The notes under the pieces are model-generated. The model did no database searches. It had not been told where the DNA came from and was given only the letters and a program-made list of their open reading frames with translations. A program made the position numbers and the translations under genes. A stretch of 64,000 bases of DNA from Bernardetia sp. MNP-M8. Its GTDB lineage: Bacteria > Bacteroidota > Bacteroidia > Cytophagales > Bernardetiaceae. Position 1 is the stretch's first letter, and each line of letters starts with the position of its first letter. The stretch spans positions 4,238,676 to 4,302,675 of the forward strand of contig NZ_CP147012.1 of the NCBI RefSeq assembly GCF_037126285.1, read 5' to 3'. Below, one piece after another: positions 37,247-46,060 of this stretch.

Positions 37247-38518
37247 ATGAAAATATATAACCAACCTGCTCGCAACGAGTGGGAATCTATCTGTACTCGT
37301 CCTACTTTTTCTTTAAAACAAATTGAAACACAAGTTCAAAATATTCTACAATCTATTAAAGAAGAAGGCGATACAGCTCTCAAAAAATTTACAAAAGAAT
37401 TTGATAAAATAGATATAGAAGATTTTAGAGTAAGCGTAGAAGAACTTCAAGAAGCTGAAAATCTAGTTTCTGAGTCACTCAAAACGGCTATTAATCACGC
37501 TTATAAAAATATTTTAATCTTTCACCAAAGTCAACAAGACCAAGTAAAGAAAGTTGAAATTACAAAAGGAATTACGTGTTGGAGAAAAAGTGTAGGTATA
37601 GAAAAAGTAGGTTTGTATATTCCGGGGGGAACTGCTCCTCTTTTTTCTACTGTTTTGATGCTTGGAATTCCTGCCAAAATTGCTGGCTGTAAGAATGTAG
37701 TTTTGTGTTCTCCTCCCAATAAAGAAGGCAAAATTCACCCTGCTATTCTCTATGCTGCTCATCTTGTAGGTGCAACTGATATTTTCAAGATTGGAGGCAT
37801 ACAGGCGATTGGTGCAATGGCGTATGGAACGGAGTCTGTGCCAAAAGTATATAAAATTTTTGGTCCTGGAAATCAGTATGTAACGGTTGCCAAACAACTT
37901 ATTCAAAATGAAGGAATTGCAATTGACATGCCTGCTGGTCCTTCTGAAGTAGCTGTTTTGGCTGATAAAAGTTGTGTTCCTAGCTTTGTAGCTGCTGATT
38001 TGCTTTCTCAAGCCGAACATGGAAAAGATAGCCAAGTTATTTTGATGACAGACAATGAAGAAACAGCAAATCAAATAAAAGCAGAAGTAGAAAAACAGCT
38101 AGAATCACTTCCTAGAAAAGAATTTGCTCAAAAATCGTTAGAAAATAGTCGTTTTGTTGTCTTGAAAAACAGACAAGAAATTTTAGATATGAGTAATTTT
38201 TATGCTCCTGAGCATTTGATTATTGCTCTTGAAAATCCAGAAGAAGCAGCCGAACATATCATTAATGCAGGTTCTGTGTTTTTAGGAAATTACACACCTG
38301 AGTCTGTTGGAGATTATGCTTCTGGCACAAATCATACCTTGCCAACAGATGGACATGCAAGAGCTTATAGTGGAGTTTCATTAGATAGTTTTGTCAAAAA
38401 AATTACATTTCAATCTCTTACAAAAGAAGGACTGAGTCAAATTGGACAAACAGTAATTGAGATGGCAGAAGCAGAAGAATTAAAAGCTCATGCAAATGCT
38501 GTTCGTGTTAGATTATAA
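37247..38518 (+). CDS. hisD: Histidinol dehydrogenase
   Basis: 423 residues. It catalyses the last two steps of histidine synthesis, oxidising L-histidinol to histidine with two NAD+. Visible hallmarks: GLYIPGGTAPLFSTVLM, GGIQAIGAMAYGTESVPKV, the GPGNQYV and MPAGPSEV stretches, zinc ligands in LLSQAEHGKDSQ (Gln, His), and the catalytic segment YAPEHLII. It opens a plus-strand run that continues with hisA and hisF about 3.8 kb later; other his genes (hisG, C, B, H, I) are not in the window. Confidence 0.96.
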   Translation: MKIYNQPARNEWESICTRPTFSLKQIETQVQNILQSIKEEGDTALKKFTKEFDKIDIEDFRVSVEELQEAENLVSESLKTAINHAYKNILIFHQSQQDQVKKVEITKGITCWRKSVGIEKVGLYIPGGTAPLFSTVLMLGIPAKIAGCKNVVLCSPPNKEGKIHPAILYAAHLVGATDIFKIGGIQAIGAMAYGTESVPKVYKIFGPGNQYVTVAKQLIQNEGIAIDMPAGPSEVAVLADKSCVPSFVAADLLSQAEHGKDSQVILMTDNEETANQIKAEVEKQLESLPRKEFAQKSLENSRFVVLKNRQEILDMSNFYAPEHLIIALENPEEAAEHIINAGSVFLGNYTPESVGDYASGTNHTLPTDGHARAYSGVSLDSFVKKITFQSLTKEGLSQIGQTVIEMAEAEELKAHANAVRVRL

Positions 38519-38529
38519 AAGATAGAAAT

Positions 38530-38563
38530 GCTGTCAAGGCTTGTTGATTTGAACCTTGGCAGC
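38530..38563 (+). terminator. Hairpin after hisD
   Basis: Arms GCTGTCAAGG and CCTTGGCAGC (one mismatch) around a 14-base loop that can extend the stem (TT/AA). There is no long T-run, so it may be a weak terminator. Confidence 0.45.
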
Positions 38564-38676
38564 TACTATAAAATAAAATTTCGTCATTGATTTTTAATTT
38601 CTTACATAAAATAGCGTTATATTTGGGTTAAAATATGTTTTTTTAGTAATCCTTCTGTCTATTCTAATCAGCAACA

Positions 38677-40554
38677 ATGCGAAATTATTTATTTAGTTCT
38701 TTTTTATTTTTGGTTTTTCTATCATTTTTTGTGTTTCCTACAAAAGCTCAGTTTGTAACAAATGATGGTGAAAGGCTGACTGTTGAAATGTGTTTAGAAA
38801 AATCTGAAGGGCGCAAAAATCAAGGTGATTATAGAGGAGCAAGTGATTTTTTGAATAAAGCAGCTCTAATCCATTGGGACAAAAAAGAATTGCGACCAGC
38901 CATTACTTATTTTCAAAAGTCATTAATTTTCAATCAGAAAGTAGATAATCAGAGTGGAATGTATGGCATTTATAGTAACCTTGCTACTATTTATGCCGAT
39001 TTAGAAAAATTTGATTCTGCACTTATTTTCTTCCAAAGAACATTAGAAGGACGAAAAAAACAAGGTATAAAAGAACCTATTATTTCAGCTCAAATAAATA
39101 CGGCTGTTGTTTTAAATAATCTCAAAAGACACGATGAAGCAGCCAAGCAACTAGTAGATGGATTAAGTTTAGCAAAAGAATCCTTTGATTTGGAACAAAT
39201 GAGAAGCATTTATGGAATGCTTGCCGAAACCTACGAAAAAGCAGGAAACTCTGAAAAAACAAAAGAATATTTTGAATTGTATCGCAATTTTCATGAGATG
39301 TCACAACAAAGAAAAATGGCTGTTGTGAGTGCAGAAGCAGACAAAGCAAGACTACAAGCAGCTTTAGCAGAAACAGAAAAACAACGAGCAGAATTAGAAA
39401 TTGCCTTAAAAAACACCAAACTACAAGAACAAGAAAAAAATATAGAAAGTAAAAATGATGAATTAAATAAACTAGAATCTAATTTCACAAAACAAGAACT
39501 AGCCTATAAAGTCCTTCAACAAGAAACAGACTTACAAGAAGCCAAGTTTGCCCAAGAACAAGCCGAAAATGAACAGAAAATAGCAAGACAAAGACTTTAT
39601 ATCGGAGGCATTGCAGCTATTTTATTACTTGCTCTAGTAGGAATTATTTTTATTTATAGAAGCAGGCAACAAAAAAAGAGAGCCAATTTAGAATTACAAG
39701 ATAAAAATGACGAGATTAGTTTTCAACAAATGCACATCATGCAACAAAACCATGAGTTAGCGAAAGCTGTAAATGAAATTGAAGATAAAAATCATCAAAT
39801 TACATCTAGTATTACTTACGCAAAACGCATTCAAGAGGCAATGCTTCCCAATATTGCCAATATTCAAAAAGCACTACCCGAATCATTTGTCTACTTTCGT
39901 CCTCGTGATATTGTAAGTGGCGACTTTTACTTTTTTCATCATTTTGAGGAAGAACAAAAAGTAGTTTTAGCTGCTGTTGATTGTACAGGTCATGGCGTAC
40001 CAGGAGCATTTATGTCTATGATAGGAAATGAAATTTTGAGTAGAATTGTAGCAGAAAATAATATATGTTCGCCTGCAAAAATTCTGACTCAGTTAGATAA
40101 AGGAATTACAACAGCTTTACACAAAGACGAAACAAATATCCATGATGGAATGGATTTAGCTCTCGTTTGTATAGATAAAAAGAATAAAACCCTTACTTTT
40201 GCAGGAGCAAAAAACCCTATTTTTTATATCCAAAATAATCAATTAGAGGTAATAAAGGGCGATAAGATGCCTATTGGTGGTTCAGAAAGAGAACATAAAA
40301 GTGAGTTTACAGAGCATGTTATTGATATTTCTATTCCAACCACATTTTATATTTTTTCTGATGGTTTTCAAGACCAATTTGGAGGAGAGCGAGGACGCAA
40401 GTTTATGGTAAAAAACTTTAGAGAGCTACTATTTGATATTCATACAGAAGATACAGCAGAACAAAAACAAATTCTCTATCAAACTTTTAAAAATTGGATA
40501 GGAAACGAACATAAACCAATTGACGATGTACTTGTAATTGGTGGTAGAGTTTAG
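38677..40554 (+). CDS. TPR-containing SpoIIE/PP2C-type serine phosphatase, membrane-bound
   Basis: 625 residues. Order: signal peptide (1-24, ending TKAQ); about four or five TPRs (30-210, e.g. SGMYGIYSNLATIYADLEKFDSA...); a long charged coiled coil (215-305); one membrane helix (about 310-330, YIGGIAAILLLALVGIIFIYR); a second coiled coil (335-380); and a cytoplasmic SpoIIE/PP2C domain (385-625). Metal-binding motifs are FRPRDIVSGDFYFF, AAVDCTGHGVPGAFMSMIG and FYIFSDGFQDQFGG. Proteins of this design in Bacteroidota sense a periplasmic cue through the TPRs and dephosphorylate a Ser/Thr target, often an anti-sigma-factor antagonist. The target is not visible nearby. Confidence 0.88.
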   Translation: MRNYLFSSFLFLVFLSFFVFPTKAQFVTNDGERLTVEMCLEKSEGRKNQGDYRGASDFLNKAALIHWDKKELRPAITYFQKSLIFNQKVDNQSGMYGIYSNLATIYADLEKFDSALIFFQRTLEGRKKQGIKEPIISAQINTAVVLNNLKRHDEAAKQLVDGLSLAKESFDLEQMRSIYGMLAETYEKAGNSEKTKEYFELYRNFHEMSQQRKMAVVSAEADKARLQAALAETEKQRAELEIALKNTKLQEQEKNIESKNDELNKLESNFTKQELAYKVLQQETDLQEAKFAQEQAENEQKIARQRLYIGGIAAILLLALVGIIFIYRSRQQKKRANLELQDKNDEISFQQMHIMQQNHELAKAVNEIEDKNHQITSSITYAKRIQEAMLPNIANIQKALPESFVYFRPRDIVSGDFYFFHHFEEEQKVVLAAVDCTGHGVPGAFMSMIGNEILSRIVAENNICSPAKILTQLDKGITTALHKDETNIHDGMDLALVCIDKKNKTLTFAGAKNPIFYIQNNQLEVIKGDKMPIGGSEREHKSEFTEHVIDISIPTTFYIFSDGFQDQFGGERGRKFMVKNFRELLFDIHTEDTAEQKQILYQTFKNWIGNEHKPIDDVLVIGGRV

Positions 40555-40652
40555 AATATTTATTCTGAATGACGTTTGAAATAGTATTTTTTGTAAATTT
40601 GTAGTGTTAAAATTAACTTTAAATAAAAAGTAAGAAGATAAGATAAAATAAT

Positions 40653-41657
40653 ATGGTAAAGATTGGAAATGTAGAGTTAGGCGACTTCCCTCTTTTGCTT
40701 GCACCGATGGAAGATGTAAGTGATCCTCCTTTTCGTGCTGTCTGTAAAGCCTGTGGTGCAGATATGATGTACACCGAATTTATTTCGGTAGAAGGATTAA
40801 TAAGAGATGCAGATAAGAGTGTAGAGAAATTAGATATTTTTGATTACGAGCGTCCTGTTGGTATTCAAATTTTTGGTGCTGAGCTAGATTCTATGCTTTT
40901 GGCTACCGAAATTGTTGAACGAGAAAATCCAGAAGTTTTGGATATAAATTTTGGTTGTCCTGTCAAAAAAGTTGTTTGTAAAGGTGCAGGAGCTGCAATT
41001 TTGAAAGATATTCCTAAAATGGAACTCTTATCAAAGGAAATTGTAAATAAAACCAAACTTCCTGTTACGGTAAAAACCCGTTTGGGTTGGGATCACGATT
41101 CTATAAAAATTTTAGAAGTTGCAAAGCGTTTGCAAGGGGTTGGTGTTCAGGCACTTTCTATTCATGGACGTACTCGTAAGCAGATGTATACAGGAGAAGC
41201 TGACTGGTCGTATATTGCAGAAGTCAAAAATAGTCCTGATATTCATATTCCTATCTTTGGAAATGGCGATATTGATTCTCCTCAAAAAGCATTAGAATAC
41301 AAAAATCGTTTTGGTGTTGATGGAATTATGATAGGACGTGCAGCCATTGGTTATCCTTGGATTTTTAGAGAAATAAAACATTATTTGGCTACTGGCGAGC
41401 TTTTACCACCTCCAACATTAGAAGAGCGTTTGGACATTTGTAGAAAACATTTTATGTTTTCTTTAGAATGGAAAAGAAGTGAAATAACAGCAATTAATGA
41501 AATGAAACGTCATTATGCAGCTTATTTTAAAGGATTAAGAGGAATTAAACAATATAGAATGCGACTTGTTCAGTCTAGTAGTTCACAAGAAGTATTTGAT
41601 ATTCTAAACGAAATTGAAACTCAATATGCAGGAATAGAGTTTGTCCACGAATATTAA
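40653..41657 (+). CDS. dusB: tRNA-dihydrouridine synthase, DusB type
   Basis: 334 residues. An FMN-dependent TIM-barrel enzyme that reduces uridine to dihydrouridine in the tRNA D-loop. Motifs: APMEDVSDPPFR, MYTEFISVEGL, catalytic Cys in INFGCPVKK followed by GAGAAIL, VKTRLGW, SIHGRTRKQMYTGEADW, IFGNGDI and MIGRAAIGYPWIFREI. The C-terminal helical recognition domain is complete. It starts 98 bases after the phosphatase gene; a promoter-like TAAATTTG lies at 40594-40601. Confidence 0.93.
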   Translation: MVKIGNVELGDFPLLLAPMEDVSDPPFRAVCKACGADMMYTEFISVEGLIRDADKSVEKLDIFDYERPVGIQIFGAELDSMLLATEIVERENPEVLDINFGCPVKKVVCKGAGAAILKDIPKMELLSKEIVNKTKLPVTVKTRLGWDHDSIKILEVAKRLQGVGVQALSIHGRTRKQMYTGEADWSYIAEVKNSPDIHIPIFGNGDIDSPQKALEYKNRFGVDGIMIGRAAIGYPWIFREIKHYLATGELLPPPTLEERLDICRKHFMFSLEWKRSEITAINEMKRHYAAYFKGLRGIKQYRMRLVQSSSSQEVFDILNEIETQYAGIEFVHEY

Positions 41658-41672
41658 TCAATAAAATTACCA

Positions 41673-41691
41673 AACAGACAAAATGTCTGTT
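41673..41691. repeat. Short palindrome between dusB and gldH
   Basis: Perfect eight-base arms AACAGACA and TGTCTGTT around a three-base loop. It could be a weak terminator or an mRNA-processing hairpin. Confidence 0.45.
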
Positions 41692-41712
41692 CTACATTAA
41701 ACCAAAAATATC

Positions 41713-42195
41713 ATGAAATTTATCAAATCTGTTTTTCCAGTCATTACATTAGCTGTTTTGTTTTTATTTTCTTCTTGTGATGAAAACAATATTTATAGAA
41801 ATCATGAAGACGTAAATTCGGTAGGTTTTAAGTGGAATATGAGCGATGAGAAAACCTATAAAGTAAATGTAGAAGAAGCAGGAATGTATGATATTTCGAT
41901 AGAATTACGTCACGGAATAGCCATTCCTTATCAAAACCTTTTACTTACACTTACTTACGAAACGCCAGATGGAAAAGCATCTGAAGAAAAAGTAGATTTT
42001 ACATTACGTGATGCTGGTGGACGTGCAGTAGGCGAAGGTGTAGGCGAAACATATGATACAAGACAAGTGGTGATGTCTAATTCCGAATTAGAAAAGGGAA
42101 CATATACTTTCAAAATAAAACACGCAATGCCAAAACAAGATCCTATAAATCCAGTCTTGGAAGTCGGTTTGGTAGTGGATAAAGTAAAGAAATAA
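41713..42195 (+). CDS. gldH: Gliding motility lipoprotein GldH
   Basis: 160 residues. Lipobox FLFSSC with Cys22, followed by DEN. The mature domain matches GldH in order and spacing: YDISIELRHGIAIPYQNLLLTL, a P-x-G turn, DFTLRDAGGRAVGEGVGETYDTRQ, GTYTFKIKHAMP and the end LEVGLVVDK. GldH is one of the Gld lipoproteins required for gliding in Flavobacterium and is conserved in Bacteroidota; its exact role near the T9SS/gliding motor is not known. The presence of several T9SS substrates in this window fits an organism that has the system. Confidence 0.83.
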   Translation: MKFIKSVFPVITLAVLFLFSSCDENNIYRNHEDVNSVGFKWNMSDEKTYKVNVEEAGMYDISIELRHGIAIPYQNLLLTLTYETPDGKASEEKVDFTLRDAGGRAVGEGVGETYDTRQVVMSNSELEKGTYTFKIKHAMPKQDPINPVLEVGLVVDKVKK

Positions 42196-42198
42196 ATC

Positions 42199-42252
42199 TG
42201 TAGCGTACCTTTTAAGGTGCGAAAATGTAATGTAGCCTTTAGGCTGCGATTT
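42199..42252. repeat. Tandem short hairpin repeats between gldH and hisA
   Basis: Two related units: GTAGCGTACCTTTTAAGGTG with core ACCTTTTAAGGT (42207-42218), and GTAGCCTTTAGGCTGCGA with core AGCCTTTAGGCT (42234-42245). Each is a self-complementary core flanked by GTAGC and GCGA, suggesting copies of one small interspersed repeat. Confidence 0.55.
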
Positions 42253-42271
42253 ATGATTAGATAAAATAACT

Positions 42272-42973
42272 ATGAATCTTCAACTCATTCCTGCCATTGA
42301 TTTAATTGATGGTAAATGTGTTCGTCTTACGCATGGCGATTATGACACACAAAAGATATACAATTCAGACCCTTTAGACCAAGCCAAAATCTTTGAAGAC
42401 AAGGGAATAAAACGTCTTCATATAGTAGATTTGGATGGCGCAAAAGCTGGACAACCAAAACACTTACAAATTCTAGAAAAAATTGCTTCTCAAACTGATT
42501 TAGTTATCGATTTTGGTGGAGGAATCCGTCATTCTGATTCTATTAAAAGTATTCTTTCTAGTGGTGCTAAAATGGTAAGTGTAGGAAGTGTAGCTGTAAA
42601 AAATCCAGAGATGTTTGAAAGTTGGTTATCTGAATTTGGTGGAAATTCTATTTTATTGGCTGCTGATGTTCGTGGTGAAAAGCTACTTACAGATGCGTGG
42701 AAAAAAGAAAGTGAATTTACCATTTTTGAGTTTATTGAAAAATGGAAACAAAAAGGACTTACCCAATTTTTTTGTACTGATATTACCAAAGATGGCGCAT
42801 TAGAAGGCTTAAATACTGACTTTTATGGAGAATTAAAAACTAAATTTCCAGATCTTACAGTCATAGCTAGTGGAGGAGTAACCAGTCAAGATGATTTAGT
42901 TTTGCTTGATAAATTAGGCGTTGATGGTGCAATCGTAGGAAAGGCAATTTATGAAAATAGAATTACTATTTGA
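42272..42973 (+). CDS. hisA: Phosphoribosylformimino-AICAR ribotide isomerase
   Basis: 233 residues, slightly shorter than the usual 240-245 but complete. It isomerises ProFAR to PRFAR in histidine synthesis. The two catalytic aspartates are visible in PAIDLIDGKCVRL and in FFCTDITKDGALEGLN; phosphate-binding glycines are in DFGGGIR and IASGGV, plus GAIVGKAIYENRI at the end. hisF follows after 50 bases, the usual partner in order. Confidence 0.96.
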   Translation: MNLQLIPAIDLIDGKCVRLTHGDYDTQKIYNSDPLDQAKIFEDKGIKRLHIVDLDGAKAGQPKHLQILEKIASQTDLVIDFGGGIRHSDSIKSILSSGAKMVSVGSVAVKNPEMFESWLSEFGGNSILLAADVRGEKLLTDAWKKESEFTIFEFIEKWKQKGLTQFFCTDITKDGALEGLNTDFYGELKTKFPDLTVIASGGVTSQDDLVLLDKLGVDGAIVGKAIYENRITI

Positions 42974-43023
42974 TTTTATAATTCATTAATAATTTATCAT
43001 TCACAATTAATAATTCAAAAACT

Positions 43024-43794
43024 TTGTTATCCAAAAGAATAATTCCCTGTTTAGATATAAAAGATGGTCAGACCGTAAAAGGAGTTCAGTTTGAAGAACT
43101 TCGTTTTGCTGGCGACCCTGTTGAGTTAGGCGAAAAATACGCAAAAGAAGGAGCTGACGAACTTGTTTTTTTAGATATTACAGCCACGCATGAAAAGAGA
43201 AAAACACTTAAAGAACTAGCTCTCCGAATTGCCAAAAACTTAAATATTCCGTTTACAGTTGGTGGTGGTGTGAGTAGCGTTGAAGATGTTTCTGTTTTGC
43301 TAGAAGCTGGTGCAGATAAAGTTACCATAAATTCGGCTGCCGTTCTGAATCCAAACCTCATTGAAGAAACTTCCAAACGTTTTGGTAATCAATGTATTGT
43401 CATTGCGATTGATGCTAAAATGAATGTGTCAGGAATAAACAAAGGAAAATGGGAAGTACACACAGGAGGAGGACGAAAAAATTTAGGAATTGACCTTTAT
43501 GAATGGGCAAAAGAAGCACAAGAACGAGGAGCAGGAGAAATTTTGTTTACCTCAATGAGTCACGACGGAACAAAAAATGGTTTTGCTTGTGATGTCTATT
43601 CAAAACTAAGTCAGATTTGTAGCATTCCGATTATTGCAAGTGGAGGAGCAGGAACTACACAGCATTTTGTAGATGTTTTTAATGAAGGAAGAGCGGATGC
43701 TGCCCTTGCTGCCAGTATTTTTCACTTTGGAGAAATTCCTGTTCCTGTTTTGAAAAAAGAACTTTTTGAGAAGGGAATTCATGTTAGGATTTAA
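43024..43794 (+). CDS. hisF: Imidazole glycerol phosphate synthase subunit HisF
   Basis: 256 residues. The cyclase subunit that, with HisH, makes imidazole glycerol phosphate and AICAR from PRFAR. Catalytic aspartates are in [16 protein letters not shown] and CIVIAIDAK; phosphate sites are TVGGGV and ASGGAGTT. The start is TTG at 43024: it gives the normal N-terminus [11 protein letters not shown], and no ATG is positioned suitably. hisH is not adjacent. Confidence 0.96.
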   Translation: MLSKRIIPCLDIKDGQTVKGVQFEELRFAGDPVELGEKYAKEGADELVFLDITATHEKRKTLKELALRIAKNLNIPFTVGGGVSSVEDVSVLLEAGADKVTINSAAVLNPNLIEETSKRFGNQCIVIAIDAKMNVSGINKGKWEVHTGGGRKNLGIDLYEWAKEAQERGAGEILFTSMSHDGTKNGFACDVYSKLSQICSIPIIASGGAGTTQHFVDVFNEGRADAALAASIFHFGEIPVPVLKKELFEKGIHVRI

Positions 43795-43934
43795 GAGAAG
43801 ATTGGAAATTAGGAATTAGGAAAAAGGCTACTTTTATTAAACTTGTTTTAATAAAAGTAGTTATAAATTGAAATTTCATACAATAAAAATGCTATTGTAG
43901 TTACTTCTACCTTCCTAATTCTAAATTGGTTTCT

Positions 43935-44696
43935 ATGATTGTCAATACTTCTACTCAAGGTTGGGAAATAATTTTTCAACGAGCGCACGGACTTTTGGCT
44001 TCCAAAATTGGTTTTTATTGGCAAAAAAGAGAACGTCCAGAAAGATGGTTAGAAACGCTTACAGCCATTGCCGAACACGACGACGAGCAAATCGGTTGGA
44101 AAGGAATGTATCATATCACAGAAGCTGGTGCACCTCAAGATTTTTCTTTATCCAAATTTTCATTAGAACAAGCACAGAGGATTGCAGCCGTTTCTCGTTA
44201 CAAATCTCAATGGATTGCCTTGATGATTTCGATGCATTTGTCTTATTTATACGAATCTTTAAGAGAAGAAAAAGCTGCAAAAGAAGAAGGACTGACTTTG
44301 AAAGAACATAAAAAAACGATTGAATTTTTGAATTTACAGAAAGAAAATCAGAAATTATTTCGAAAAAATTTGAAAGTAAATCAACAAGAAGCTCAAAAAG
44401 CCTATAATCTTATTCATTTTTGTGATAGATGTTCGCTTATTTTATGTAGACAGAATATTCCCGAAGACGGACGTAAAGTAGAAGTTTTTGTTTTGCCAAA
44501 CGGAGAAAAAAGCTATTTACATCAACGAGAAGACAAAACAATTTGTATTACACCGTGGGTTTTTGAAGAATCCGAATTTGAGGTAAAGGTAGAAGTGCAT
44601 TGTCTTTCTCAATTAAAATTTGAAAATGATAAAGAATTAGCCAATGCGCTTCCGTCTGCTACAATTATAGAAAAAAAATGGTTTTTTAGGAAGTAA
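43935..44696 (+). CDS. DUF3891 family protein
   Basis: 253 residues from the ATG at 43935; a TTG three codons upstream is possible. The sequence follows the DUF3891 pattern: a start MIVN...GWEIIFQRAHGLLASKIGFYW, then TAIAEHDDEQIGWKG, and an internal stretch YKSQWIALMISMHLSYLYE. The early histidine and the HDD motif suggest a metal site in a helical fold, similar to HD-like domains, but no activity is known. It is cytoplasmic. It follows hisF after 140 bases and its stop lies just before the mobile-like element at 44713. Confidence 0.78.
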   Translation: MIVNTSTQGWEIIFQRAHGLLASKIGFYWQKRERPERWLETLTAIAEHDDEQIGWKGMYHITEAGAPQDFSLSKFSLEQAQRIAAVSRYKSQWIALMISMHLSYLYESLREEKAAKEEGLTLKEHKKTIEFLNLQKENQKLFRKNLKVNQQEAQKAYNLIHFCDRCSLILCRQNIPEDGRKVEVFVLPNGEKSYLHQREDKTICITPWVFEESEFEVKVEVHCLSQLKFENDKELANALPSATIIEKKWFFRK

Positions 44697-44712
44697 AATT
44701 AGACCCTAAGGC

Positions 44713-45066
44713 TAGGCTGTTTAGAATTTCAAAAATTCTTCCTAGAAAAGATGATTATTTTAAATCATTTTATTTTTGTAGAAATTTAGCTGCGTAGCTG
44801 CGAAACATTGGTAGAATCGAAAAATATTAAGTTCAAAAAGCTGCGTAGCTGCGTAATATTGTTGTTTGGTATTTGAAAGTTATTAAATTTCAACATTTCG
44901 CAGCTACGCAGTTCTAAATACGGAAATTAATTTGATTCTCTACATCCGAAGGTCAGCGAGTCAGCGAAGCTAAACATTACGCAGCTATGCAGCTAAAATA
45001 CGCTACATTTTTAAAAATCATAATTACAAAACTGCACGAAAAAATAACCAAATTATAAACACCCTA
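44713..45066. mobile_element. MITE-like non-coding element with terminal inverted repeats
   Basis: 354 bases without a gene. Left end TAGGCTGTTTAGAATTT (44713-44729) and right end, read on the other strand from 45066, TAGGGTGTTTATAATTT differ at two of 17 positions. Flanks CCCTAAGGC (44704-44712) and CCCTAAGGG (45067-45075) look like a 9-base target duplication with one difference. Inside are four copies of a self-similar unit based on AGCTGCGTAGCTGCG: direct at 44788-44802 and 44839-44853, inverted at 44899-44911 and 44980-44994. The second and third can pair as a long hairpin. The left end resembles that of the insertion sequence at 60184, which also made a 9-base duplication, so the element may be a non-autonomous relative. 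Confidence 0.6.
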
Positions 45067-45083
45067 CCCTAAGGGTCTGTATT

Positions 45084-45896
45084 TTATTTCATATCCTTTA
45101 CTTTCTGCAAAACCTCTCTAGGTTCTGCACGTTTTTTATAATCTGCATCTAAGAAAGCATATACAATTTCATTTTCAGAATTTATAATATAGGTCGCAGC
45201 CAAAGGCAATGTATAAGAAGCGTCTCCATTATACTTTTCTAAACCCATATTTTTATAGGCTTCTCTGATAGATTCGTCCAATGGAAAAACAATTCCATAG
45301 TCTTTTGCTACTTTATTTCCTACATCACTCAAAACTTCAAATTCTAATGCGTTTTTTTCTTTTGTAGAAAGTGTACTATCTGGAAGTTCGGGCGTAATGG
45401 CAATTAACTCAATATTTTCAGCTTTTATTTCTGGTAAAATATCTTGCCAAGCAGCCAAAGTAAGATTACAATATGGACACCAGCCTCCTCTATACCACGT
45501 AATGATAGTATAACCATTTTTTGTTTTGTCGGCTAAAGTTATTTTTTTTCCTGTTGCATTTGGAAGTGTAAAATTAGGAGCTTTATCACCTTCTTTTTTA
45601 GAGTTGCCTATAATTCCACTTGCAGCTACTTTTTCGATGGCAGCTTCATACGTTTTTACTTTTTCTGGGTCTGCACGCTCTTTGAAAGCAGTTGCTTTAT
45701 TTTCTAGTTGTTCGGTTAGTGATTGTATTTCTGTTTGGTTAGTTTCATCTACAAGCACTTCTGTTTTTGGTGTTGTTACTTCTACTTGTTCTTCGCTTTG
45801 TGCTTTTTTGTTATTGGAACATGAAAAAAAGCCAAAAGTCAGCAATAAAGAAAGAATAAATAAAATTTTTGATAACTTGAATGTTTTGTTAGTCAT
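45084..45896 (-). CDS. Lipid-anchored peroxiredoxin-like (AhpC/TSA) protein
   Basis: 270 residues. Lipobox FGFFSC with Cys26; the following SNNKK lacks the acidic surface-export signal, so a periplasm-facing anchor is likely. A charged linker (30-95) leads to a thioredoxin-fold peroxiredoxin domain (about 103-270): GDKAPNFTLPNATGK, then WYRGGWCPYCNLTLAAW with Cys140 and Cys143. This CPYC arrangement is of the AhpC-TSA-like group seen in peroxiredoxin-like proteins that combine a peroxidatic cysteine with a CxxC. It probably removes peroxides or handles disulfides in the envelope. Confidence 0.82.
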   Translation of the reverse strand: MTNKTFKLSKILFILSLLLTFGFFSCSNNKKAQSEEQVEVTTPKTEVLVDETNQTEIQSLTEQLENKATAFKERADPEKVKTYEAAIEKVAASGIIGNSKKEGDKAPNFTLPNATGKKITLADKTKNGYTIITWYRGGWCPYCNLTLAAWQDILPEIKAENIELIAITPELPDSTLSTKEKNALEFEVLSDVGNKVAKDYGIVFPLDESIREAYKNMGLEKYNGDASYTLPLAATYIINSENEIVYAFLDADYKKRAEPREVLQKVKDMK

Positions 45897-46022
45897 TTTG
45901 AAATGAATTTTCTAAAAAAATATAATTGATTGGTGTATTTCTTTCCCTCTATTTTTCTTGTAAAGATATATAAATCAGAACGTTTGTTCCAATTAGCTAT
46001 GAAAAATTTGTAATTAAATAAC

Positions 46023-46055
46023 AAATCCTTTTATTGTGAGTGAATAAAAGGATTT
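46023..46055 (-). terminator. Intrinsic terminator after the DinB-like gene
   Basis: Thirteen-base perfect arms AAATCCTTTTATT and AATAAAAGGATTT with a seven-base loop; on the minus strand a T-rich tract follows. Confidence 0.82.
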
Positions 46056-46060
46056 GATAA

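Noticed and set aside
44788-44994. AGCTGCGTAGCTGCG repeats as a CRISPR array
   Set aside because: Repeats occur in both orientations, are too short, have irregular spacing, and there are no cas genes.
44697-45083. A small RNA gene or tRNA between the DUF3891 and peroxiredoxin genes
   Set aside because: No tRNA-like cloverleaf; the stems are explained by inverted copies of one repeat within a mobile-like element.
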